Origin: Calothrix sp. NIES-2100
GTDB lineage: Bacteria; Cyanobacteriota; Cyanobacteriia; Cyanobacteriales; Nostocaceae
DNA length: 64,000 bases
Direction: 5' to 3'
Assembly (NCBI RefSeq): GCF_002368195.1
Contig: NZ_AP018178.1
Coordinates: forward strand, 9,373,510-9,437,509
Every line of letters begins with the position of its first letter. Within the stretch, counting starts at the first letter, position 1. The notes under the pieces are model-generated. The model was not told the DNA's origin, ran no database searches, and saw only the letters and a list, made by a program, of their open reading frames with translations. This document shows, piece after piece, positions 52,604 to 59,738 of this stretch. The position numbers were made by a program, and so were the translations under genes.

Positions 52604-53629
52604 TTACTTCACCAATACCTTATTTTCAGCTTGCGGTTGGGCGCGGATTTCGTTGTGACAGGGACGACCCTGTTCAATGTCGGCAATATTAGACATTGTT
52701 GTATCCGAAATATTACGCAAAGCTTCTTCTGTAAAGAAGGCTTGGTGTCCAGTGATTAGCACGTTGGGAAATGTTGTGAGGTGCTGGAAAACATCATCTT
52801 GGATGATTTCACCAGACAAATCTTCAAAGAACAATTCTGATTCTTGCTCGTATACATCGACACCAAGATAACCGATTTGACCAGATTTCAACCCTTCAAT
52901 TACCGCTTCGGTATCAATCAGCGCACCTCGACTAGTGTTAATGATCATCATCCCAGGTTTCATCTGGGCGATCGCTTGCTCGTCGATCAAGTGATGGGTT
53001 TCCTCAGTCAGGGGGCAATGGAGAGAGATAATATCAGAGTTGGCAAATAATTCTGGTAATTCTACATACTTGCCACCCAATGCTTCTAATTCTGGGTTGT
53101 GATACACATCATAAGCCAGGAGGTGACAGCCAAACCCTTTCATGATTTGCCCTAAAATTAAACCGATTTTCCCTGTACCGATAACTCCCACGGTACGTCC
53201 ATTGAGGTTAAATCCCAACAATCTATTGAGGGAAAAATTGCCTTCGCGCACGCGGCTATAGGCGTGATGAATTTTGCGATTCAGGCTCAAAATTAATCCT
53301 ACCGCGTGTTCTGCGACCCCATAGGGTGAGTAGGCAGGTACACGCACAACTGTAATTCCTAAATCCGCTGCGGTATTTAAGTCTACATTGTTAAACCCTG
53401 CACAGCGGAGGGCTATCAGACGAGTTCCGTGTGAAGCGAGAACCTCTAAGGTTGAAGCATCCACCTGATCGTGTACAAATACACAAACCGCTGGAAATCC
53501 GGCGGCTAAGATGGCTGTATCTCTTGTGAGGCGGGGTTCAAAGAATACCAAATCGTGCTGTTTGTCAGAATTTGCAGCTTCTAAAAACTGCCGATCGTAG
53601 GCTTTGGTACTGAAGACTGCTACTTTCAT
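52604..53629 (-). CDS. ldhA: D-lactate dehydrogenase (2-hydroxyacid dehydrogenase family)
   Basis: A 341-residue NAD-dependent D-2-hydroxyacid dehydrogenase that reduces pyruvate to D-lactate. It begins MKVAVFSTKAYDRQFLEAAN. The cofactor site is VGVIGTGKIG (residues 147-156). Catalytic Arg R234 is in NTSRGALIDT, Glu E263 in DVYEQES, and His H295 in GHQAFFTEEA. The FFEDLSGEIIQDDVFQ insert is typical of D-lactate dehydrogenases of the LdhA/Ddh type. It serves fermentation in the dark and is fed by glycogen breakdown. ATG at 53629; single gene. Confidence 0.93.
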   Translation of the reverse strand: MKVAVFSTKAYDRQFLEAANSDKQHDLVFFEPRLTRDTAILAAGFPAVCVFVHDQVDASTLEVLASHGTRLIALRCAGFNNVDLNTAADLGITVVRVPAYSPYGVAEHAVGLILSLNRKIHHAYSRVREGNFSLNRLLGFNLNGRTVGVIGTGKIGLILGQIMKGFGCHLLAYDVYHNPELEALGGKYVELPELFANSDIISLHCPLTEETHHLIDEQAIAQMKPGMMIINTSRGALIDTEAVIEGLKSGQIGYLGVDVYEQESELFFEDLSGEIIQDDVFQHLTTFPNVLITGHQAFFTEEALRNISDTTMSNIADIEQGRPCHNEIRAQPQAENKVLVK

Positions 53630-54056
53630 GCAAAACTTTGGGTTTGATGCTGCATAGTTGTCGAGTACATGATAGCTTGACTTTAAAAAGCGCGATCGCT
53701 CCTGTGATGATGTCAGTTCTAGACTTTCACCTGGATGCAGGCAATTGTCGAATTACAGCAAAACTTTATAATTCGTAATTCGTAATTATTTTTTGTAGGG
53801 GTTTTCAGTATATAGCGATGTCTCTTGAGGAGCCACTGTGCGTCTACGAGTTTATGTAGGGATTTGTACAATATGAGCGATGTCTACGACGGGCTACGCC
53901 TACGCACTATTGTTGATGAAGTGTTGCTCAAAGCGATCGCCTGACAAAATTTAGACGTTAAGTTACAAAATTCTCATGTACTTTCTCTGGAAAAACTTTG
54001 CAATTTACTGAATCTATTCTATGAGCTGACTTGATTGCACTAAAAGGAGAGTGGCA
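53630..54056. other. 427-base gap, no gene seen
   Basis: Contains AATTCGTAATTCGTAATT repeats near 53770, two GCGATCGC sites and a palindromic piece GTCTACGACGGGCTACGCCT (about 53881-53900). The start of the next gene has AGGAG at 54045-54049. Confidence 0.6.
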
Positions 54057-54584
54057 ATGAAAAAAGTAGCAGTGTTTGGCAATGCTGGAGGCGGTAAATC
54101 AACTCTCAGCAACAGATTATCCCAAATCACTGGTTTACCACTTTACATCTTAGACAAGATTAAATATCAATCAGGGGGTGTTGAGGTTCCAGATGAAGAC
54201 TATCAGCGCATCCATCAGGAAATTTTAGTTAGTGACCGATGGATTATTGATGGCTTTGGTTCAATAGAAACCCTTTGGCCAAGACTGAACGAGGCGGATA
54301 CTCTGGTATTTATCGATTTACCTCTATACGTGCATTTCTGGTGGGTAACTAAACGACTAATCACAGGCTACCTTAAACCACCAGCAGGCTGGCCGGAAAA
54401 TAGTCCAATATGGAAGAGTTCGCTGACTAGCTACCGCGTGCTTTGGTTATGTGACAAATATTTGACCCCAAAGTATCGTGAGTATATTAAGCAGGCTCAA
54501 AGCAGCAAAAGTGTTTATCACATTCGCTCGACTCAAGATATTTCGCAATTTTTTGAATTAATTGAAACTAAAACTAACTGCTAA
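54057..54584 (+). CDS. P-loop NTPase, adenylate-kinase/topology-modulation-like
   Basis: A 175-residue soluble protein with an N-terminal P-loop VAVFGNAGGGKSTLSNRLSQ and lid- and substrate-like parts (PLYILDKIKYQSGGVEVPDE; DRWIIDGFGSIETLWPRLNE; ADTLVFIDLPLYVHFWWVTK). This is the pattern of small adenylate/shikimate-kinase-like NTPases called topology modulation or FlaR-like proteins. The phosphorylated substrate is unknown. The ATG at 54057 has AGGAG 7 bases upstream; a GTG just before is in frame but too close to the ribosome site. Single gene. Confidence 0.85.
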   Translation: MKKVAVFGNAGGGKSTLSNRLSQITGLPLYILDKIKYQSGGVEVPDEDYQRIHQEILVSDRWIIDGFGSIETLWPRLNEADTLVFIDLPLYVHFWWVTKRLITGYLKPPAGWPENSPIWKSSLTSYRVLWLCDKYLTPKYREYIKQAQSSKSVYHIRSTQDISQFFELIETKTNC

Positions 54585-54685
54585 TTTGTGTTCTGGCGAT
54601 CGCCTGATTAGTTAAAGGTTTCATTTGCTACTTTATCACATAGCTTTTGCCCGCCTGGGAATGAATTCCAAAGACCAAAGTTCAA

Positions 54686-54748
54686 GTAGGGGCGGGTTAA
54701 GCGAGATAGTCGTGAATTATTGGAGCATATCTGTGAACCCGCCCCTAC
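54686..54748. repeat. 63-base GTAGGGGCGGGTT hairpin repeat, opposite direction
   Basis: Same ends as the copy at 44758-44820, but the loop (TTATTGGAGCATATCTGTG) is in the reverse orientation. Confidence 0.9.
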
Positions 54749-54806
54749 TGAAGTAGACTCAAAATTTTGAGGGATATTTAGGAATCTGACGATGACTTTT
54801 GCTATT

Positions 54807-54969
54807 AGAGGTTGTTTGAAAAGTGGTTGGCTGTATCTTAGCACTAATAGATCCCCCCTAACCCCCCTTAAAAAAGGGGGGAAAAGAATCAAAGTCCCCC
54901 TTTTTAAGGGGGATTTAGGGGGATCTCAAACGTTTTGCTACCCACGACAGGACTTTTCAAACATCCTCT
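54807..54969. mobile_element. MITE-like element with AGAGGTTGTTTGAAAAGT ends
   Basis: A 163-base element. Ends AGAGGTTGTTTGAAAAGT and ACTTTTCAAACATCCTCT are inverted with one mismatch. The interior is the ATCCCCCCTAACCCCCCTT / AAGGGGGATTTAGGGGGATC hairpin (54850-54925), the same core as in the element at 43792-43907 though the ends differ. Confidence 0.85.
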
Positions 54970-55005
54970 TAGACTCAGAATTCATTCTGAGGCGGGCGGG
55001 CGACG

Positions 55006-55017
55006 TTAAGTTGACAC
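55006..55017. repeat. Solitary TTAAGTTGACAC end
   Basis: A single right end of the GTGTCAACTTAA element family, followed by CAATGAGCAGTGCTAAACCC as in the full copies. No left end is nearby, so it is a deleted copy. Confidence 0.7.
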
Positions 55018-55177
55018 CAATGAGCAGTGCTAAACCCCTAGGTAAATCACGTTTGTGGTCACCAATATTACACCTGCGGTGATGTCACTGGCTGTGAACA
55101 ATTCGGGAATCAGCACAAAACTTTATAATTTGTAATCTGTTCGCAGTAAGCTTGTGATGGCATTTTCTTAATCTACT

Positions 55178-56413
55178 ATGGCAACGATTAACGACAACTA
55201 CCTAAAGCTGAAAGCAGGTTATCTATTTCCCGAAATTGCACGGCGGGTAAATGCCTTTGCCCAAGCCAATCCTGATGCTAAAATTATCCGCTTGGGGATT
55301 GGCGATGTCACAGAACCTCTACCAGAAGCTTGTCGCACAGCGATGATTAAGGCTGTAGAGGAAATGGGCGATCGCGCTACTTTTAAAGGCTATGGCCCCG
55401 AACAAGGTTATGCTTGGTTAAGGGAAAAGATTGCGGCGCAAGATTTCCAAGCACGGGGGGCGGATATCTCCGCCGAGGAAATTTTTATTTCTGATGGTTC
55501 TAAGTGCGATACAGGGAATATTTTAGAAATATTTGGTCATGATAATGCGATCGCAGTTACCGATCCGGTTTATCCTGTCTACGTAGATACTAATGTCATG
55601 GCGGGTAATACAGGTGACGCTAACGACAAAGGCGAGTTTGGCGGCTTAGTTTATCTCCCCATTACCGCCGAGAATAACTTTACCGCAGAGATACCTGCCC
55701 AAAAAGTTGATTTAATTTATCTTTGCTTCCCCAATAATCCCACCGGTGCAACTGCAAGCAAAGAACACCTGAAAGCATGGGTAGACTATGCGAAAGCGAA
55801 TAACTCGATTATCTTCTTTGATGCTGCCTATGAAGCATACATCACTGACCCCGCAATTCCTCATTCTATTTATGAAATAGAAGGTGCAAGAGATGTGGCG
55901 ATTGAGTTTCGTTCCTTCTCCAAAAATGCAGGCTTTACCGGAACTCGTTGCGCCTTAACTGTCGTTCCCAAGACATTAACAGCTAAAGCCGCTGATGGTT
56001 CCGATGTCGAACTGTGGAAGTTGTGGAATCGCCGCCAGTCTACCAAGTTTAATGGTGTATCTTACATTGTCCAACGGGGTGCAGAGGCGGTTTACTCCCC
56101 AGAAGGACAGGCGCAAATTAAAGGATTAGTCAGCTTTTATTTAGAAAATGCCACAATTATCCGCGAGAAGCTAACAGCCGCAGGATTGTCAGTATATGGT
56201 GGCGTGAATGCACCTTACGTTTGGGTGAAAACTCCCAATGGTTTATCCAGTTGGGAATTTTTCGATAAATTACTACAAAACGTCAACGTCGTCGGAACTC
56301 CTGGTTCTGGCTTTGGCGCGGCTGGCGAAGGTTACTTCCGCATCTCTGCATTTAATAGCCGGGAGAATGTAGAAGAAGCAATGCAGCGGATTACCACCGG
56401 CTTGTCTTTATAA
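55178..56413 (+). CDS. dapL: LL-diaminopimelate aminotransferase
   Basis: A 411-residue PLP enzyme that converts tetrahydrodipicolinate and glutamate to LL-diaminopimelate in one step of lysine and cell-wall synthesis, as in plants and cyanobacteria. It starts MATINDNYLKLKAGYLFPEI. Marks: IRLGIGDVTEPLPEAC, RATFKGYGPEQGYAWLREKI, FISDGSKCDTGNILEIFG, YLCFPNNPTGATASKEHLKA and the PLP lysine K249 in RSFSKNAGFTGTRC. Length is that of the family (about 410). ATG at 55178; no ribosome site stands out. Single gene with a terminator-like palindrome 50 bases downstream. Confidence 0.96.
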   Translation: MATINDNYLKLKAGYLFPEIARRVNAFAQANPDAKIIRLGIGDVTEPLPEACRTAMIKAVEEMGDRATFKGYGPEQGYAWLREKIAAQDFQARGADISAEEIFISDGSKCDTGNILEIFGHDNAIAVTDPVYPVYVDTNVMAGNTGDANDKGEFGGLVYLPITAENNFTAEIPAQKVDLIYLCFPNNPTGATASKEHLKAWVDYAKANNSIIFFDAAYEAYITDPAIPHSIYEIEGARDVAIEFRSFSKNAGFTGTRCALTVVPKTLTAKAADGSDVELWKLWNRRQSTKFNGVSYIVQRGAEAVYSPEGQAQIKGLVSFYLENATIIREKLTAAGLSVYGGVNAPYVWVKTPNGLSSWEFFDKLLQNVNVVGTPGSGFGAAGEGYFRISAFNSRENVEEAMQRITTGLSL

Positions 56414-56462
56414 ACTATGATGCGATCGCGTATTCCACCACATTAATTTTCATGCACTAAAA

Positions 56463-56495
56463 GATCCCCGACTTCTTCAAGAAGTCGGGGATCTG
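56463..56495. terminator. Perfect palindrome behind dapL
   Basis: AGATCCCCGACTTCTT-C-AAGAAGTCGGGGATCT, a 16-pair stem. No T run follows, so it is either a repeat or a weak terminator. Second copy of the one at 16044-16076. Confidence 0.6.
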
Positions 56496-56599
56496 ACCCC
56501 TCATGAGATGAAGGTACGGAAGTTTATTGATCAGTTAGAATAGAGCGATCGCCCTCCAAACCTGATTACTTCTAATCTGGAAACCAACTGGAGACTTAC

Positions 56600-57196
56600 A
56601 TGACCCTAGCAACGATTGCCACACTACCAAAAGAATCACCCCTTCTGTTTGAGGGACTGACTTGGAGAGAATTCAAAGCCGTTGAGCAATTGTTAGATCG
56701 TCCAGGATATCGGTTATCGTTCCTGGATGGAATTTTGGAGATTCGACGAATGCCTGGAGAACCCCACGAAACCGTTAAAAAGAGAATTGCTGCTTTGTTA
56801 GAGCTTTACCTGTTGATGGCAGGATTTGACTTTACTCCAACTGGTTCAATGACCCTGGAAAATGAAGGAGTCGCCGTCAAGCGAGAGGCGGATGAATCTT
56901 ATAAACTTGCTCCTGGTCGAGTGCGTCCCGATTTGGCGATCGAAGTAGTATTTACCAGTGGCGGTATCAACAAGTTAGAAGCTTACAAACGACTGAAAAT
57001 AAAAGAAGTGTGGTTTTGGGAAGATGGAGTACTAGAAGTCTATCACCTGCGTGGAGAAGGCAATACACTTGAGTATGAAAAAATTTCCAGTAGTGAAGAA
57101 GTCAAAGGAATCGATTTGGACTTATTAGTACGTTGCATCAATATAGTAAATCATGTTGATGCAATCAAGACATTTCAACAAGCACTCCAGAAATAA
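56600..57196 (+). CDS. Uma2-family (DUF820) endonuclease-fold protein
   Basis: A 198-residue protein of the Uma2/DUF820 family, which has a PD-(D/E)xK restriction-endonuclease-like fold and is expanded in cyanobacteria. Marks: LTWREFKAVEQLLDRPGYRL, SFLDGILEIRRMPGEPHETV, RVRPDLAIEVVFTSGGINKL with the D and E of the active site, LEAYKRLKIKEVWFWEDGVL and a short C-terminal tail. Its function is unsettled. GGAG lies 7 bases before the ATG. Likely a stand-alone gene. Confidence 0.9.
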   Translation: MTLATIATLPKESPLLFEGLTWREFKAVEQLLDRPGYRLSFLDGILEIRRMPGEPHETVKKRIAALLELYLLMAGFDFTPTGSMTLENEGVAVKREADESYKLAPGRVRPDLAIEVVFTSGGINKLEAYKRLKIKEVWFWEDGVLEVYHLRGEGNTLEYEKISSSEEVKGIDLDLLVRCINIVNHVDAIKTFQQALQK

Positions 57197-57676
57197 GTTA
57201 ATGGGCATTGGGGAGGCAGTGCGTTGCGGGGGTTCCCCCCGTTATAGCAACTGCCGTCATTGGGCATTGGGCAAAGATGGGAAAGAAAACTCCCCACATT
57301 CCCCGATTAGTGAGTTTCAACACTTCTGTGAGCAATCTGTTTTTTCTCTGCGCTCTGGAGCGTCCTCTGCGGTTTAAACGTAATTTGAGGAATTTTATTC
57401 ATAGATTTTTATTTCCTATTTATTAAATTCAATACCATAGATAGATGCTGTTGATTATGATATTTGCTGTCTAATTTTTTGGTAAAAAAAGCATTAAAAA
57501 AACTAAATCCTTTTATGTACCTTTGATGACATTGGCATCAATAACGTGGGAAAACCGTACTTCAATGGGAGGTTTTCTGTAATCTAAATTAGGGATGAGC
57601 TAGGTAAGATCAAAGAGCGACTTAAATAATGCTGTTGTCTAAAACATCAATTACAGCATTACCAGGAGAGCATAAT
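57197..57676. other. 480-base gap, repeat then AT-rich leader
   Basis: GGGCATT heptamers and a CGGGGGTTCCCCCCG hairpin (about 57228-57242), then AT-rich sequence without features until the htpX ribosome site (AGGAG at 57664-57668). A 74-codon frame here is repeat-derived. Confidence 0.6.
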
Positions 57677-58546
57677 ATGGGAAATCAATTCAAAACTTTA
57701 GTATTGCTAGCTACTCTCAGTGGTTTGTTAATTGCAATTAGTTACTGGGTAATTGGTGGCAGCAGTGGTTTAATTATAGGTATAGGTTTAGCAGCAGTTA
57801 CAAATCTATTTTCTTGGTATCAATCAGATAAAATTGCCCTGGCTGTATATCGCGCCCAGCCTGTAACAGAATCCCAAGCACCGGGGCTGTATCGCATGGT
57901 GAAGAAATTAAGCGATCGCGCGAAAATTCCCATGCCGGGAGTATATATTGTTCCTGGTCAAACTGCCAACGCTTTCGCCACAGGACGCGATCCAGAACAC
58001 GCGGCTGTTGCTGTAACAGAAGGGATTTTGCAGATATTACCGGAAGATGAACTAGAAGGCGTAATTGCCCACGAACTCACCCATATTATCAACCGCGACA
58101 CCTTAACCCAAGCTGTTGCAGCCACAGTTGCTGGTGCAATCTCCTTCTTGGCGCAAATGGTAAGTTACAGTTTATGGTTTGGCGGTGGTTCCCGCGATGA
58201 TGACAGAGGCGGTAATCCCTTAGGAGTGTTGTTAACTGTAATACTTGCCCCTGTTGCAGCCACAATCATCCAACTAGCAATTTCCCGCACCAGAGAATTC
58301 TCCGCCGATGCTGGTGCTGCAAGATTAACAGGTAATCCCCGCGCCTTAGCGAGAGCATTGCAACGCCTAGAACTGACAGCCAAACAGTTACCTTTAGATG
58401 GGAATCCAGCCTTTGAGCCATTGTTAATCATCAACCCCATCTCTGGACAGTTTTTAGGTAACTTATTCTCCAGCCACCCCGCCACAGATGCGCGTGTAGA
58501 AGAATTACTCAAATTAGAACGAGAACTAACCACAACAGTTTATTAG
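57677..58546 (+). CDS. htpX: HtpX-like M48 membrane metalloprotease
   Basis: A 289-residue zinc metalloprotease. Two N-terminal spans (about 5-25 and 26-45) are followed by LYRMVKKLSDRAKIPMPGVY, NAFATGRDPEHAAVAVTEGI, and the zinc motif HELTH (H132, E133, H136), then SFLAQMVSYSLWFGGGS and a third/fourth span (GVLLTVILAPVAATIIQLAI). The third zinc ligand is in the REFSADAGAARLTG block, typical of HtpX. It degrades damaged membrane proteins and works in membrane quality control. The ATG at 57677 has AGGAG 8 bases upstream; an upstream in-frame ATG at 57629 lacks this. Confidence 0.93.
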   Translation: MGNQFKTLVLLATLSGLLIAISYWVIGGSSGLIIGIGLAAVTNLFSWYQSDKIALAVYRAQPVTESQAPGLYRMVKKLSDRAKIPMPGVYIVPGQTANAFATGRDPEHAAVAVTEGILQILPEDELEGVIAHELTHIINRDTLTQAVAATVAGAISFLAQMVSYSLWFGGGSRDDDRGGNPLGVLLTVILAPVAATIIQLAISRTREFSADAGAARLTGNPRALARALQRLELTAKQLPLDGNPAFEPLLIINPISGQFLGNLFSSHPATDARVEELLKLERELTTTVY

Positions 58547-58566
58547 TCAACAGTCAACCGTCAACC
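58547..58566. repeat. Short CAACAGT/CAACCGT repeat
   Basis: Three heptamers of the CAACAGT type between the htpX-like gene and the next gene. Confidence 0.75.
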
Positions 58567-58588
58567 ATAGCCAAAGGATATCGCAACT

Positions 58589-58987
58589 ATGACTGAGAAA
58601 AATTTTGAATCGACAGTAGTAGTCGAAATTAGTCCTCAAACTGAGGAATTAGTAGAAACTGAAATGGCTGGCGAAACAGATGAAGTCAAGCGCGAAACCA
58701 AAGCATTAATTGAAGCACTGAAAAGACGCGCCCAAACTGAAGCCGAATCAGCAGGTACTCTCACCCGCGAAACATATTTGAACGCTGTACGCCAAGCCAG
58801 AGAAGCTTTAGAAGGCGAAAAACTCATTGAACGCGATCGCCTAGAACGTTCTTTTGCAGTTATCCAAGAAGAAGCTGATAAAAATTGGCACCTGCTATTA
58901 AAAGAAATCGCCGATTTTGGCGATCGCTTACAAAATGCCGCCAAAGCCGCCTGGGAAGCCTTCAACGCCCCCCGTTCCCAAAATTAA
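58589..58987 (+). CDS. Coiled-coil hypothetical protein next to the htpX-like gene
   Basis: A 132-residue soluble, very acidic and helical protein. Long helices with heptad character run through KRETKALIEALKRRAQTEAE, NAVRQAREALEGEKLIERDR and IQEEADKNWHLLLKEIADFG, ending with AAKAAWEAFNAPRSQN. No family recognised. It starts 43 bases after the htpX-like gene on the same strand, so the two may be co-transcribed, and the protein could be a partner or substrate adaptor (inference). Confidence 0.65.
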   Translation: MTEKNFESTVVVEISPQTEELVETEMAGETDEVKRETKALIEALKRRAQTEAESAGTLTRETYLNAVRQAREALEGEKLIERDRLERSFAVIQEEADKNWHLLLKEIADFGDRLQNAAKAAWEAFNAPRSQN

Positions 58988-59354
58988 TTACCCACATCTA
59001 CATAATCTACCGTAGGGGCACAGCACTGCTCATACGTGTCAACTTAACGTGAAACCCGCTTGGTGGCAAGGTTTTGCCCTCACCCCCAGCCTCTCTCCCC
59101 AAGGGAGAGGGGAGCCAGAGATTCAATTCCCCTTCTCCCTTAGGGAGAAGGGGTTAGGGGATGAGGGCGAGGGTTTTTGTACAACACGCGCCGTATATAG
59201 CTTTTTAGCTTAAGTTGACACCAATGAGCACTGCTGTGCCCTTATTGCTTTGTCAACAGGTGCGCGATCGCACTCTAGAAAAGCTAACGCCAACGTAATA
59301 ATCTAAAATCTTAGCTTGTGCGTCAGCCTTAGATGATTTCAATCGCACTCACAT
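58988..59354. other. Gap with GTGTCAACTTAA element, copy 3
   Basis: Mostly the repeat at 59036-59221 and its hairpin flanks GGGGCACAGCACTGCTCA and TGAGCACTGCTGTGCCC. Then a short leader with GCGATCGC. No gene. Confidence 0.75.
59036..59221. mobile_element. MITE-like element, GTGTCAACTTAA family, copy 3
   Basis: A 186-base element with the same 12-base ends as copies 1 and 2. The interior is different: CTCTCTCCCCAAGGGAGAGG and CTTCTCCCTTAGGGAGAAGG hairpins in place of the ACCCCACCCCAG part. So the ends have been joined to a different core. Confidence 0.85.
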
Positions 59355-59567
59355 TTACTCATCACTCTTTTTATCCTCATCCTCCTGGTGACTGGCTTGT
59401 TGCAATACCGGAATGCATTGATTTATTAGCCAAATTAGTGTTTCTGTTACTGACTCACCTTTGTGAATACTATCTGCGGCTTGCATACCAGCTAGTAGGA
59501 TTTTTAGACTTAGCAACACAGCGATTAATTTTTGACTTGGGCGGGAATTAGATTTCTTAGCAGACAT
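59355..59567 (-). CDS. Small membrane-associated hypothetical protein, 70 aa
   Basis: A 70-residue protein: MSAKKSNSRPSQKLIAVLLS then a hydrophobic LKILLAGMQAADSIHKG, a second helix ESVTETLIWLINQCIPVLQQ, and an acidic tail ASHQEDEDKKSDE. The AAGGTGG site lies 6 bases before the ATG at 59567; the frame continues upstream without a better start. It is divergent from the NACHT gene. Family unknown; neighbours of bacterial NACHT genes are often small membrane proteins, so a shared role is possible but unproven. Confidence 0.5.
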   Translation of the reverse strand: MSAKKSNSRPSQKLIAVLLSLKILLAGMQAADSIHKGESVTETLIWLINQCIPVLQQASHQEDEDKKSDE

Positions 59568-59738
59568 TTCAACCACCTTGTTTTTTGGGTTACAAGGTGA
59601 ATTATTTTTTTGGGCATTTCCCCAGACAAATTCCCCAAGCCAATCGTTGAGCTTGTCTATAATAAGCATTAGCTGCTTGGGGAATCTTGCCCAAAGAGAT
59701 AGCACAAAAATCTTAATATTTAGTTTATATTTTCCGAA

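Larger units (their letters stand above)
54585..55177. other. 593-base repeat-rich gap before dapL
   Basis: Holds the 63-base hairpin at 54686-54748, a MITE with a C-rich/G-rich core (54807-54969), and a lone right end of the GTGTCAACTTAA family (55006-55017). The last about 100 bases are the likely dapL promoter. No gene supported. Confidence 0.8.

Noticed and set aside
54608..55082. Short open frames on both strands before dapL
   Set aside because: They lie on the hairpin and MITE sequences.
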